Part shown: one piece after another, positions 1 through 19,900 of the stretch
Position numbering within the stretch: the stretch's first letter is position 1
How the letters are laid out: the number at the start of each line of letters is the position of its first letter
Origin: Diphasiastrum complanatum
Taxonomy: Eukaryota > Streptophyta > Lycopodiopsida > Lycopodiales > Lycopodiaceae
NCBI GenBank assembly: GCA_029204225.1
Contig: CM055102.1
Location: forward strand, 29,731,632 to 29,795,631
Direction of reading: 5' to 3'
Length of the DNA stretch: 64,000 nt
Position numbers and translations under genes: made by a program
Notes under the pieces: model-generated
The model's input: the letters and a program-made list of their open reading frames with translations, nothing else
Told to the model about the DNA's origin: nothing
Databases searched by the model: none

Positions 1-3000
1 TCCGAATAACCACACAGGGAAAGATGCGTAATTACATCACGTATGCCACTACCCTGCTGCAGGTATGACCGTCGCAAGTTTACATCCGATGATTTTCTCT
101 TAACATGGTTTTGGTACTAAACTGATATACTAATATATCCTCATAATGCATTTGTTCCTTCGTCTGTTTCTACCAGATGATATGGTGTGATGTAGTTAAT
201 ATTTTGGTGAGTGGTTATTAGATCTGGATATAGACTTTGGCATTGTACTTCTAATATTTAAAGTGACTGGTTCAGCTTTTTTTCAATCTTTATAATGTAG
301 TGTAGATCAGATTGCTACGTATTCTATTGCGCACAACACGTACCGATTATCAGTAGTCGTATTTTGCTGAACTAAATTTTTTTGCTAATGTCGCATGTGT
401 GGACTGTTTTCGTGGCATACTCCAGAATCCATTGTACTAGTACTAGACTTCATGCACTCAGGCATTGACCCACTTCACTAAAAAAAACAAGGGAAAATAG
501 AATTTAGATTATGGATTAGGAGGGAGGGCTCTGGGTACGCTAAATTAGATACTTATTTATGAAAGCAGTATAAATCATTTGACATTGGTGTTTGAGGCCT
601 CTTTCTTTATACATTTTGGTGGATGTGTGAAGTTATCTGATGATTTTGGCTGTCATGTACATGGATGTTTGTCTTTTGATTTTAGCTGAAATAATGGATG
701 GAGATTGAACATTGCCTCTTCCGTCTTTAGCCTGCTCAGTATCTCTTCTTATGCTCAGAAAGGTCCTAGTGCTAAAAACTAGAATGCTTGGAACGAGTAT
801 CCAGATCTGTTGGGAATCATGATTGATGTTAGCGGCTGATACCTGTGTGCTCTGCTGTCTAGTCTTTTATGTTTAAGAGATGGCAAGGGAATTTCAATTT
901 CATGTGAAATGTACAGGAGTTCCATTATCAAAAACTATAACTGTAAGGCATCCTGCCTTATGTTAGATTCAAATGCTAGCATAGATCGTGATTTGTCATT
1001 GCTGGTACAGCTTCAGGGACCTTTGACCTTACCCTTCTAAGTTTTGATTGCATTCTTAATTGTTTGTTTTATAAATGTGAGCTCAGAGGGTCTAGAAAGT
1101 ACATACGAAACTAATTCAGATGTCAGGATAGTGGCAAGCTACTTCTAAAATTAATGCAATTTTTTCAAGATTCAATAGAGATTAGCAATCTTAGCTCTGT
1201 TCCATATCTAAGTTACATTGGAACAGCGTTCTGGAAGGCTGGAACCAAGAAAAATGAGTGTTTATTTTTTAAAAACAAAATCAGGTTAACCCTGATTTCA
1301 GCCATTACTGGGCCGAGTATTTTGTAGACAAAGTCGCCTGTAAGTTTGCTAGATTTATTGGCAGTATTATGTTTCTTGAACATCGCTGTATGAGTATGAA
1401 AAATGTCTACTGTAGCTTGGTGTTTATTATTTCAAAGGAAATGTGTCAGAGCCGAAGTTTTCATGATTGTTTATGAAGATTTTCATTTGAATTCCTTTAG
1501 TCCATAAAACTCTGCTAACTATAAAAGTAATAGCTCACGACATCCTTATTTGGAAATTGGGTGACCCAATTTTATTCATTTGTCCTTATTTCTTTGTTGA
1601 TAATATTTGTTTGTACTTCACTTTGCAATCATATCAAAGATCAGCAGTGGTATATTGTAATGACAATAGTTTGCACATGCTACCTGGACCTGTCTCAAGG
1701 GTTGATTTAACATGTTTTGAAAATTCTGAATCTTTAATTCCATTTTCAGGTTAAGAAAAAATGATCAGTCACATTGTTGGCAGCTGTGCACTTTCTCAGG
1801 TTTTAAGTAGTGGTCATCTCATGGAATTTGTTTTCTTCTATTTCATCAGATATTACACTGACACATTTGATGTGATGTGCAAAGATCGCAGCCTTAGTGA
1901 TGAGTATGCCTTCCATAGAAACGTTTTCTTAAAGTGCGCATAACTTGTTCTAGTTTCAAAATGGCAGCACAACTCTTCATGATTCCACTCTTGTCAATTG
2001 AAAGTTGATAGTTTTACCATAGTATCAGTTGGAGATGCCCATTGTGAGGGGTATGCGTTGGATGTTTCCTCCCTATAGGGTAGAATATGTCAAGTGATAC
2101 TCATAGTTTGCTTTGTTTCATAAACTGGAACATGCAACAAAGACAAGTCCAGAAGCAATATCAGGATTTATTCTGGTGTTATTCTCTTGATGTTTGTTGA
2201 TATGCAAAAAGCTTTTCTCCCATTGCTAACTTGAGAAGCACAGTCTGAACTTGAGTTTGTCAATTTTCTGCATCTTGGTTTGCAGTAGTTGGTATCTTCT
2301 TTTAACCACCAGGAGTTGACTTCATTGCCCAAAACGCTTTGACTTGCAGGAAAAGGAGGCAACTGAAATTGTGCTGAAGGCCATGGGTCGTGCCATTAAT
2401 AAGACTGTCACAATTGCAGAAATCATAAAGGTGGACTAGTTTTCGGTGCATGTTTTTTCTATAGAGATGTTGCATGAAAATATAGAGCATACACAAATCT
2501 ACTGTCACGTGTGCTCCCTGTATGTGTTTTGGTAAAAGAGAATATGTTCCTAAGGGTTTAGCCCTATTTTCATAGTTTAACTCTCTTTTATTTGATCGAT
2601 GATTGTTGCATTTTCTGTGTATTTGTTCTGCTTATTTGCTTTGCAGTTTACACACAATGTTCCCAATATAGTTCCATAAAAATGCCTTATTTTGCTTGTA
2701 AACATGAGTTATTAACAGCTCTATTTTGTTCTTTTGTATGAGCTTCACCTTCAGATGGTCTCCTTAGTATTTCCTTGATGTGCAAAATGTTCGTAGGACT
2801 ACACATTTTATAGACGAATCTCCATAAGTGGCTTTATATCTTGCTGGTTCTTAAAAAAATCTTTAGCAACATGTCTGTGACATATGCGAGGTACAATTTA
2901 GTTCGAAATTGATATCTGAAAGTAGCCTTGCTCTTCCTCCAATAAGTAATGAGCTGGTTAGAACTTCCTTTCCTCTCCACGAGGTGAGGGGTTCGGCCAC

Positions 3001-5997
3001 ACAGATGAGGACATTCGAGAAAATAAATAATCCCTTTTTCTCAATGTAGTGTTTTGACCATGCATTTTTTTGTTATGATGTATCACCAGCACATAGTCTA
3101 ACAAGTTCGTTACAAGGTAAAAGTTCTTTTTGTGATGTTGCATTTCAGAAATAATGTTAAAGCCTAGTAGCTCAGGAGTTTTTTATTGCTTTGAAACTAT
3201 TGCAGAGAAGAGTTGCTGGGCTACATCAAATTACCTCTCTTGGATCCACAGATATTACTGACTTGTGGGAACCACTTGAAGAAGGTCTTCTACCGTGAGT
3301 AGTTTTCAAGACTAAATAACTTGGTTCTAAGCTTCTATTAGAATTTTTAATATCACTCATCTATGAGAAGCAGTCTATGTTGTTTGGATTTCTGCTCATA
3401 AACTGATAGAAACTCATAGGTAAAAAACGGTAGCATTTTTTGGGCCCAAAGACCCCAAAAGAGTGCAAAGGCCCAAAACAGAATCACTTTTAGGGCATTA
3501 TTTTGGCCAAATTTTCTGTTTTGAGTGTTTCTTTCCAGCAATGGTCCATGCTTATTGGTGGCGGTCCAACGTGCGGATGTTCATAAATTATGGCCCCTTA
3601 TCAGAGGATTAGGAGTTTTGAGTGAAAGATAGCCACTTTTGCATTTTTTATTAGGCCGAACGACTTTGTTGCTTTTAAATGCTCATTTATCCACTTTTAT
3701 GATTTATGTGACCTCCCAAACACTCATCTTAAAACTTCCATGGTTTAAAATCATCAAAACAATGCCTAAAAAAGCTAGGCCACGTTTCAAACGTTTGAAA
3801 TTTGTTATCGAACGTTTAACTTTCAAAATTTTCAACGTTTGCATGCTACTATGCTCTAGTTTGTTTTCTTCCTGTTGCTTTTAGAAATAGTGGTGTGTTT
3901 TGAATCCAGAAAACTGTAGTCACTAGCCCACTTGTCCAATGCCATCCTGCAGGTTGGAAACAACACGTCATGTGTCAATGATCACGATTACTCTGTCAAC
4001 AAAAGACCTAGACAAGACCTCTGTTGGGTAAAATTTTGATTTTTGGACTCTTGAGGAGAATCACTTTTGAGCATCAGTTAGTTAGCCATTGGTTTCTCAA
4101 ATATTCCGTCTCCACGAAGTTCAGTTTTGGTGCTGTTTGTAATGATAGAGATGGACTCTTCAACTAAGAGCATGTTTGGTGACTAGACACTGAAATTTGT
4201 TCTCTTTGAAACTCATTTGCTGCTGTTATAAAGGTATCAAGCTCCACTACCTGCAGATCAGGTCAAGTCAACTGCAGATTATGAGGAATATGAAGGTCAG
4301 TCTTTGTGCCTCTGATGATTTTCATATTTCTGGCTGATGTGATTTGACCTGTGCAAGCTATTGAATCCAAAAATGGTAATGTTAGTGGTAGTGGGATATG
4401 GAAGCATAAGTGGTGAGGGAAAGAAGCTAGTTTACTTTAAAGAGTAATGATCAACAAAATTAACAGATCTATTAAGAGTTGATTGGAATTATCTCAAAAT
4501 CTCAATGTAAATTGGTGTTTCAGAAAGTTCACCACAGGAAGGAACAGATCGAGGACGTGGACGTGGTAGGGGCAGCAGGGGCAGAGGAGGTAAATCACCT
4601 TTGTTTATTTGTATGTGGAGCTGGTGGGATGCTGCAGTTCTGTCCAGCTTTTGTCCTTATTAATTGGCAGTTTCAACTCTGTGATTTTTCAGGTGCTGCT
4701 GCACCTGCTAGTGAGTACACTGGGCCTGATGGTAGCTGGAGCCGAGGAAGAAGTAGGGGCAGATTTCGAGGGAGAGGCCATGGTCTTCGCGGTCGTGGGA
4801 GAGGATTTGGAGGAGAGATAAACCAGGAGGCAGGAGTATATGAAGATACAGGCGATTCTCGAGAGAGTTCTCGTGGGCGAGGTGCAGTTTTATTTTGCCT
4901 TGTCATTTATCTCAACATAAAAATGTTCCCTGAATAAAGGTCTTCTGGTGCCAAGGGCATTACAGGTTTAAATCCAATTGGCTTATCTGTGAAGGAACTT
5001 TACGGGTGTAATGCCCAGACTACTGCAATCTCAGGTTTCTGCGCAGGGGAAAGTATCAGCCCTTGAACTTTCCTGGATTTGAGAACTCTTGTCCTAACTT
5101 GGGAAAGGTTCTCAAACTCTAAGAAAGTTCTTGAGCCAAGACTTTCTCCTGTACATTTATTGAAATTCACTTGACCAAGATCAGTAATAGTAACATATTC
5201 AATGAGTGGCTTACCACATATCAATAACTCTCCTTTCTCATATGTGTGAAATTGTTTGTTTGTTTACCTTGCAAACTATGGAGTCTCTACATCCTTGTTC
5301 ACTCAATTTCAGAGGCGCATGCTACATTCGTTTCGCTGGTAAAAGTTGATTTGAGGATCTGAAAGCATGCCCATTTGGATTAGGCTAATTGTAGTTCTTT
5401 ATACCACTAGTAGGTTGTGCTAAATCCCGCATAGGCTACTTGAGAAAATTTTCATCTTAAGAATCTCTTTAGTGACCTTACTGGTGGTAGCCTCCGTTGC
5501 AAAGTTATGGCAAGCTGTACCTTTTTCAAAGAAGCCAAACCACCGTTTCAGTCAGTCACATAGACCTCTCCTTGTTTACAAACTGAGCATATATCTGACT
5601 TAATTCAAAACCATGTCAGGTGCAAATTAGATTGAAGGTGCTTTTTATATGGTAAGTTGATACCACAACATTTTAAGCTCTTAAAGAAACTGAGGCAGCA
5701 GCATATAAAAGTTTGCTTATTCGCTGATATGACTTATTAGGTAGTACCTGATTACCTTTGGAGTTAATATATAGATTAGTGTATTGGGTGAAGGACAAAA
5801 TAATTGAGCAAAAGTTTTAATTGTTTTCAAGAATATTAAAGTCAAATGTTCACATTTTGTCTCAGTAATAAGCACGTGCTATGGAATTGTATTCTATCGT
5901 GTTAGGCCGTGGGCGAGGCAGAAGAGGTCGCGGAAGGGGTCGTGGAAATGGTGCAGATGGAGGGGCGAAGACTTCAGGAGAATATGCAGCTATTTAA
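1..5997 (+). CDS. Alba-domain DNA/RNA-binding protein with RGG-rich tail (3' part; 5' end outside window)
   Basis: Eight exons join in frame: 1-62, 2350-2430, 3206-3294, 3953-4027, 4234-4295, 4524-4589, 4693-4881 and 5906-5997, all with GT-AG introns and ending at TAA. They give 237 residues; bases 1-2 finish a codon that begins outside the window. The first four exons encode most of an Alba fold, including GKMRNYITYATTLLQ, the hallmark KAMGRAINKTVTIAEIIKRR and LHQITSLGSTDI, followed by the last strand VSMITITLS. After a short linker, exons 6-8 are built of RGRGRG/RGG repeats. This matches the long plant Alba group (Rpp25/Mdp2-like), whose members bind RNA and DNA and act in RNA metabolism. 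The RGG tail normally adds RNA affinity. No stop or frameshift is seen, so the gene looks intact. The N-terminus and promoter lie outside the window. Confidence 0.93.
63..2349 (+). other. Alba gene intron, 2.3 kb, no element recognised
   Basis: The intron starts with GTATGA right after the CTGCAG codons and ends with TTGCAG. It is T-rich, as plant introns are, and I see no transposon coding fragment or terminal repeat in it. The other introns of this gene (about 0.1-1.0 kb) are likewise featureless. Confidence 0.7.
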
Positions 5998-12644
<6,647 letters not shown>

Positions 12645-13580
12645 GTTAAGATTGCACCTGTAGATCACCACAAAACAGCTTTTGCAACAGAATGGGACAC
12701 CTATGCTTACAAAGTAATGTCGTTTGGACTCTGTAATGCACCAAGTTCGTTCCAAAGAGTAATGCAATTTGCTTTTAAAGATTATCTGCAGAAATTCTTT
12801 GAAATTCACTTGGATGACCTAGGAGTCCATATAGTACAGATGTAGACCACCTGGATCGATTGGAGAAAGTATTTGAACAATGTCGCAAATATCAAATTTC
12901 TCTAAATCCAGAAAAATGCCAGATATGGGTTTCCCACGGAGTTGTGCTTGGACATGTGATATCGAGACATGGTATTGCTACAGATTATTCTAAGATCAAG
13001 ATTATGTGGAATTGCCACCGCCAACAACGATTCATGGAGTTTATGTGTTTATGGGTCATGCGAACTACTATCGCATTTTTATTATCTTCTTTGCGGATTT
13101 AGCACGACCTATATACAAACTGACTATTGCTCCTATTTAGACAGTAGAGGCGTTAGGAGCCTTTGAAAAATTAAAAAAAAGCATTAACTTCAGCACCAAT
13201 ACTGCGTTCTCTTAATTGGACGATTGAATTTCATGTTCACATGGATGCCTCAAAATATGCCATTGGATCAGTTTTGATGCAGCCATGTGATTATAAGAAG
13301 GATTATCCTATACGATTTGCAAGCAGACAGCTTACAGATCCGGAGAAGAATTATTCAACAACTGAACGTGAAGCGCTAGCCATGATTTTTTCTGTTCGAA
13401 AATTTCGTCACTACCTCATGGAAATGCATTTTGCATTTTATACGGATCATCAGCTGTTACTTTATTTGGTAAACAAGACATGCAATATTGGACGTATTGC
13501 AAGATTGTTACTGTTATTGACTGAATTTGACTTTCAAATTGTGGTTCGAACGGGGAGGAGTCTCTTGACATTCCATAAGT
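12645..13580 (+). pseudogene. Ty3/gypsy reverse transcriptase-RNase H remnant
   Basis: From 12,645 the translation shows RT strands: HHKTAFATEWDTYAYKVM, then SFGLCNAPSSFQRVM and the active-site motif as HLDD in place of the usual Y(V/L)DD. A frameshift near 12,830 leads into LDRLEKVFEQCRKYQISLN and VLGHVISRHGI. RNase H follows at about 13,241-13,560 with MDASKYAIGSVLMQ, FASRQLTDPEKNYSTTEREA and FYTDHQLLLYLVNK, in the order usual for Ty3/gypsy pol. No gag, protease or integrase is visible beside it, and stops interrupt the region, so it is a dead fragment. The coiled-coil remnant, polypurine tract and LTR at 14.5-16.9 kb, in the same orientation, probably belong to the same insertion. Confidence 0.9.
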
Positions 13581-13976
13581 CTATGGAGGCTCTTGGAGAT
13601 TCTTTAACTCCCCTAGGCTTCTCTCTCTCTCTCTCATTGGATGAGCTTGGAACTCCATAGTGAATTGGTCCATGGGCCATCTATATGAGGGTAGTAGGGC
13701 GCCCATTAGAAAGGGAGAGATCTCTCTTGTTTGCTCTGCTTATGCTCTAGTGTTGCTACTAGTGTGTAGAGTGCTTTCTTGTGGTAGTATGCTTGAGGTT
13801 TGGATCTTGCTTATGGTATGGGACATAAGTAGGGTTTGGATCTTGAGAATGCTATGGAGTGTTGTGGTATGCTTGTGATTTGTTTATGGTTAGCAAGGGG
13901 GTGCTAGATAGATCTTGCTTGGAGCTTGGATCTAGCTATGGTTGGGTGGTGAATACTTCAGGCCAGCATTAGAGGA

Positions 13977-14334
13977 GTTTTGAGCTCCAAAAAGACCCTT
14001 TAAGAATTTGTGCAAGATGTAGTTTATATTATTAAAATATTATAACACTAATACTTTTGAATTGCCATAACTTTTTAATGGTAGCTCAAAAGTATGTCAA
14101 CTAACATATCATTGGAAAGCCCTTGTTGAGCGCTTTCAGACTTCGCTAAATTCGGACTTACCACTAAAAAGTTATGCCAATTTTAGTGTGGAATCAAAAT
14201 GTGGACTCAAAAGTCACATTACGTAGATTTCAAATTTGAGTGTTTCGATTGATCCATGTGTAGGGAAAAATTGAAAAAAATTATAAAAAGAATCTTTGTA
14301 AAGGGTCTTTTTTGGATTTAGAACTCCTCTAATG
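13977..14334. mobile_element. Non-autonomous inverted-repeat element (MITE-like), copy 1
   Basis: The element begins CATTAGAGGAGTT and ends with its exact complement AACTCCTCTAATG. The inverted similarity extends inwards for about 35 bp through CCAAAAAGACCCTTT. It is 358 bp, AT-rich and non-coding. A second copy lies at 23,686-24,063 in the same orientation and matches it over its whole length with small indels. I see no clear target-site duplication at either copy, so the superfamily is not assigned. The terminal repeats and the two-copy comparison fix the ends. Confidence 0.85.
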
Positions 14335-14464
14335 CTTGTTATCTATCTTTGTGTTTAGAGAGTAGGGACACATGTGGAGGAGAGATCCTCGGAGGCTTGC
14401 ATATCCTTACTTGCAGGTGGAGGCATCCTAGCTTGGAGTTGGGGAGCATCTTGAAGCTTGCAGG

Positions 14465-15495
14465 TTGCTTGGAGGACATTTGGAGGCTCTACCTTGGATT
14501 TGGAGGACTTCCTCACCTCTACTTATAAAACCAGCCACACTTCGGGTTGACCAAGCTGTGAAATCACCGAAGCAGTTCGACGCCACCGTGCCTAAGGGTT
14601 TTGAAGAAGAAGATATTTTTGAAAAAGAAGTACGGACACCTATTTCACGCCAACCAAGGACAGTACCATCAAGTCCTCCTGCTATTGTCGCCTCCACGAT
14701 AGTAGATTCTGGTGATGCTCTCAGTTTGGTCTCAAGCCTTGCGCAAGTGATCCAGTCTAAGCTGGAGAAGAAAAAAGAAATGGAGCAGAGAATTTCAGAT
14801 CTGGGATCGAAAAACACTCTCATCAGCCAGAAGATTTTCCAGCTGGATAGAGAACTGAAGATCGCCAAGCAGCATGAAGACAAATCTGAAGCTGAAAAGA
14901 AGATGGCTCAGCAACACGTTGATCGCCTCGAAGGACACGTCAACTCCCTGCAAAATGCCCTGACAACTGCACAGGATCAGGTGGACAAGGCCATGTAGGA
15001 TGCAAAGCCTAAAGGGTCAACTACAGATGACGGAGCAGGATCGCACATGTCTCCAAGGTGAATTGGATGCGACCACCCTTGAGCGTGATGCGTATCTTCA
15101 TACGTAGCTATCAGATCATCTGGTCACTCCGACGAAGATCGCGTATTTGTTCAAGAAAGTGGAAACGTACAAAGTGGCCCTTTAGGGATTCCAAGGCTGC
15201 TTTGATAAGTTCAAAGGAGCAGTTGGCAAAGACTAAAGAAAGCATCAGCGCCTATGAAAAAGCAACTGCTCAGGTGTTGGAAGCCGGACCACAAATTCCC
15301 GTACCGGTCATGCCGCAATTCTCCCCTATGTGCCAAGAGGATGTACCAATGGATACAGGGCTGGATTCGGGCATAGACCAGGGGGGAGCTCCAGAAATAC
15401 AAGGACAACCGCCAGTTTTACCGGTAGTGCAACCGGGTCCATCCTCATCAAGGACCACACCGCTATTCAGAAGGCCCATCAGCGTCGAGGACTAG
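14465..15495 (+). pseudogene. Coiled-coil ORF remnant of a gypsy-type element
   Basis: The first part (open 14,465-14,998) encodes a charged heptad-like region of about 80 residues rich in Glu, Lys, Gln and Leu, for example EKKKEMEQRISDLGSKN and HVDRLEGHVNSLQNAL, typical of a long coiled coil. It ends at TAG 14,996. Similar character resumes in another frame (15,190-15,495: KEQLAKTKESISAYEKATAQ) and then becomes Pro/Ser-rich before stopping. Codons are better behaved than in the flanks, so this was probably protein-coding before it decayed. It lies after a gypsy RNase H remnant and before a polypurine tract and LTR, so I read it as a 3' accessory ORF of that element. I recognise no named domain. 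Confidence 0.6.
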
Positions 15496-16215
15496 ATCCA
15501 GAGTTTCTTATTGCAATAGCCTCATGAGTCCTCGCGTGGTGGATGGGTCCTTAAGTTCAAGACCTCCGAGATAGAGGCCGACAAAGAAGTGGACAAAATA
15601 CTTGCATTGGGAGAGCAGCCGGCATGGAGAATTACCGTTTTTGAGAAAACTCATGAATCAATCAGGAGTTATGTGGCCAGCCCTCGCCAATTGTGGATAG
15701 ATCCCTATTATGTGCCAATGCCGAGAAGGAATAAATATAAAGATTTGGGATTGGCTATGGACAAGTTCTAATCCATACATCCAATTGGCCAATTATCCAT
15801 CAGCCCTACAACTGGACAATATCAGTAGATTTTCACCGAGCGTTCCAGTGAGAGTATGTTCACTCTCCAGATTCCATAGTGCGCCAATCGACACTGTTTG
15901 CAAAAGATCTAACTCTGTTGGCATCAGTGGCAACTAGATGGGACGATTGCCTTCCTTCTCAGGCATTCGATCCAAATGAGTCAATGGCCTCAGAGAATAT
16001 CAAAGATCAGTTGTCGGTTGCTCGTTTACAGGGAGGCTCTTGACAATCTCGCTTTACATCTTGGACGACCTCAAAGTAGATTGCAGGAGCCCATCACTGC
16101 TTTTTGTCCCATAATTTGGATTTTAATACTTCTCGCCTCGACTTTATGGAGAAGGTGCAGTACCATTTAATAAAGATTTGTCGTGAAGCCAATAAAAGTC
16201 CCCAATAACTGCATC
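15496..16215 (+). pseudogene. Continuation of the degenerate 3' accessory ORF
   Basis: Protein-like stretches alternate between frames: GWVLKFKTSEIEADKEVDKI and RNKYKDLGLAMDKF at 15,540-15,770, and STLFAKDLTLLASVATRWDD at about 15,870-15,945. Each is broken by single-base shifts or stops. The chain of open stretches in one orientation suggests one long ORF that has taken several indels. It leads directly to the polypurine tract at 16,247. No domain was recognised. Confidence 0.45.
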
Positions 16216-16246
16216 TCGCAGGTGTTGTGGGACCGCCACCAGTTTT

Positions 16247-16258
16247 GGTGGGGGATAT
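16247..16258 (+). other. Polypurine tract of the gypsy remnant
   Basis: The purine-rich GGTGGGGGATAT lies directly before TGTTGGAGGG, which has the TG start of a plant LTR. This is the expected site of plus-strand priming for reverse transcription. Confidence 0.6.
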
Positions 16259-16950
16259 TGTTGGAGGGTTTGCGGATCCCAAGGCAACCCTAACCCTGGT
16301 AAATAAGTGAGAGGGATTTGGCATCTTGCTTGTGTAAGTCCAACCCGATGATCACATAGAGATTTGATTAATTAGAAAGTCAATAAAAGGACTTTAGGCC
16401 TTTTTGCAGAACTTTTAATGTCGCAGGGCCTAAATGTCAAGTTAGTGAATAAAGCTGGGTTTCCCTCCAATTTGGATGGTTCCCACTCTTTTTTAAATTC
16501 AAATAATTGGGGAGGCAGAAATGGACCAATAGGATTCAGAGGCCAGGGTCCTCCTCTCTACTATAAAAAGGGACCAACTCGAATTCCTACACATGTTCAT
16601 TTTCTCATTTCAATGAAGCATATTGGTTATCTTCAGAAATGGATTGATGAATGTCCTTGCTCTCTATCACTTTTCCTCCATCTCTCATGCTTTCTTTGGA
16701 TTTTGCTAATTGTTGGATCTGATTGTTATTGGGATTGCATGTTATTATACTTTTTATGAGAGAGAAAGGGAGAGAGAGAAAGAGTAAGCTATCTTTGTTG
16801 TAAATACGTAGTGTTAGTGTTAATGGATCGTAGGGTTAATGGATGTTAGAGTTATATGTGGATCTTCCATTCATGTTGAAATCTGAACTATACTATCGCG
16901 CTCATGGGAACGAATCTATGCGTGACAACTAACTCCGTCTCTTTGATGCT
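16259..16950 (+). repeat. 3' LTR of the gypsy remnant (right end uncertain)
   Basis: The left end is TGTTGGAGGG after the polypurine tract. A promoter-like TATAAAAAGGG at about 16,563 fits the U3/R layout. No matching 5' LTR is present in the window, so the right end could not be aligned and the end given is approximate. Short GA-rich runs lie at 16,760-16,790. Confidence 0.5.
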
Positions 16951-19900
16951 AGATTGACTAGATCTTGGATTCAGGTTAGGCAAGGAAAGAAACCCACTAC
17001 AAAGACCTCATGCATGTGCTGATGGTGTGGTTGAAGGCCTCGCTGATGGCGTGCTCCAAGACCCTGTTGAAAATAACCACTGGCCCTATAGGAGCTGCTA
17101 ACCCTTCTGCTGAAAATGACTGTTGTAGGCAGAACGTGGCTTATGGCTTGAGTGTTCGAGATCTTGGATGCGCCTCCCTGCTGAGGACGTGATAGGACTT
17201 TGCCTAAACCCTTGATGAGCATAAAAAATAAAAAAATCTTGAAAACGATCAAGAAACCTCAAGGAGTGTACTACTTCACAAAACCCTCAAGGAGCCGTCT
17301 TTGCTCAAAAACCCTCAATGAGCCCTCATAAAGTAGAAAACAAGCAAAGAAAGAAAGCAAAAAAGCAGTAAGCAAGAAAGAAAACAACAGGCAAAAAACA
17401 AGAAGCGAGAAATGGCTTGAAAAACAAAGGAAGAGTAGCTACGCAAGTAGAGAAAGCGAAAAGAAAGAGCGACAATGGCGCCAATGTTAGCTCTTCAGCA
17501 TCCTTCCAACTATGGCTCCAACTAGTACGAGTTATGGCTTCTCCCACTAAGGCTATTTCTAGCTAGCATGGATATGGATGCAAGAAGACAGTCATGAGCA
17601 TGGTGGTGAGTATTCTGGGGGTAAGATCCACTCTTCTCGCTTTTCTCTTCTTAGCAACTACAAATGACGACTTAACCTAAATGATAAAACCCTAATCTAA
17701 ATCTCCTCCTCTAAGGCTTACCCTGCTAGAGAATGGAGGGCCTAGATAAACTTAACATGTTGTCAGATGAATAATATACAATACAATGTGAAGTAACACA
17801 GTACATGGAACCACACAAGGGAGAACACTCAGAGATAAAGATAGGCATGTATTGCAAATGAGGTTCTTTCTGAAAATGGACTCTTCCACTCCTATTTATA
17901 CTTGGAGTGGTGGTCACTTACAGAAATGCACTGTGGGACAAGTAAGCCACATAGACTAGCTTAACTTTGAATCACCCTGGTTTCATGGGACAAACCCCAA
18001 ATAGGCCTTTGTGATGAACTTTTACATAACTTGAAATCACATATCTATGTGCAGTGCCCATGACAATTTAAACTTAGAACTGAATAACTTAAGCCATTAT
18101 AGATAAAGTAAAAGCCTAAACTTGATGAGCAAGTTCTGCGTTTAAATTCTATCATGCTTGTATTTTTAAAGATGTTCCGCAGGATGGCTAGAATATTCCT
18201 TGGAATATCAGCCTACAATACCCAATGTGGTACATATCTTGAGGGCATGGAGTGCATTACGGGGTGATGTGGATCCAGCATGCCCATGGCTGTGAGCCGA
18301 CAAGGATGGAGATGGTTGCTTAGGGAGTGACAGTTGATACTTTGGTGAGTGATCAGGTGAGTTGCATGACTATATGCACAGTTGTCTCCAGATTGGTGTC
18401 ACATGTTGTAAATAGGCTCCTTGGTGGGAGGCCTATATACTGGTCAAATCAGAACTGGCAACGTCAAGCATGGGAGGTTGAGCCTACATGGGATGTAGGA
18501 TAGGTAGATCATCATCAAAAACTCTGGGAGATGGGCGAGCTACTTAGGTATAGCCTATGATGAGATTTGCATACATTTATTCATTGAGTCCTTGGTGGAA
18601 TCTTGTGCTTGGAGCATGGGGAATGGATGGAGATCAGCTTTCCGGGCTTATTGGTCAGTTGGATATGCTTGGATGTGAGGGCATCTTGGTTACAGTTGCA
18701 GGGCATGGTTGAGGACTTGATCTGGAGACTAGTGGTGTAGCAGCGGATTTACAGGTGGCACGGGTGTTGATATGACAGGATGTACCACTTATGGGCAGGC
18801 CATGGTCATGTATTTGATGCTTTATCATTTGTGTTGGTTTGCATGAGTGTGTGTGGGCTTGCATGTTACCTTGTCATGGGAGTATAGATATGAGTCGGAG
18901 TTTTATGTGGTTGTGCATTTGCTACGTGTGAAAAAAAGTAGTCATTTTATGCTCATTGACTTGTCATTGTCTACTAGTTGTCTATCTGGTGAGGGTACAA
19001 TCTTATGGTGGCCTCAGTTGCTCATTTATGTTAGCTTTACATGTTTGTGCTTGTAAGTGTCTAATAGGATGTTAGCCTAGCTAGATGGAGGATGTAAGTC
19101 TCATGGAGGCAGTGGGATTTCCGCAATTTGAGCCATGTCGCTCATGTGGTCCACTTGTGTTCATGTCGGATTGGGGACGAGTCAGTTGGTCGAGAGTGTG
19201 GTAGACTCTCAAATTAGGCTAAAAATTGTCACAACATATAGTTGTCTATAATCACAACAAGCTATTGGAGGGAAAAATATGTTTGAAAAGCAATCATGCA
19301 AGTGCAAACTTGCTTCCAGTGCCAAATCAATTTGAGTAGCAAATGACTTGCATCACTCTACCTCCCTTGTACCGTAGACACGTTCGTTTTCTTTAAGTGA
19401 GAAACGATAAAATTGTAGAAGATGCAAGCTGGAAACTTCAATCCAACTGTGAAACAAAGTTGATTGGGGTAATCTCCACATGAATATGCCAAGGATATAA
19501 GTTAGAAAGGATAACATAACAAATGATCGGGCAAGAAATACACCAAATGTCAAATTGAGTAGCAAAAATGCCAACTCCCAACTAACTGTTGATCCGTAGT
19601 GGGAAGATGTCAAGGATTGAAGCTACAGAGTGATCCAAATTGGTAACACAAAGGACATTTGGGATGGTGGACTACAAAAATTCCCAGCTAACCATTGATT
19701 CCAATAGGAAAACGCCAAGAATCCAAGCTAGAGAGTGAGCCGGCTAGGTAACACAAATGATATCTAGGTGTTGGTAACAGGCTTTTGTAGAAAAAAAATT
19801 GGAAGCAAGCTTGAATTGGAGAGCACAATATAGTGACAAGCCTTGAGATAGTGGAGAACATGGAGGGACAAGTTTCTTTTGCGTTGTCAAAGTATTCTAA

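Noticed and set aside
4479-4937. 152-codon open frame over Alba exons 6-7
   Set aside because: It reads through two introns; only the exon 7 part is in the true frame.
14428-14883. Minus-strand 151-codon open frame rich in Ser and Phe
   Set aside because: It is the complement of the coiled-coil reading frame on the + strand, which has the more protein-like composition.
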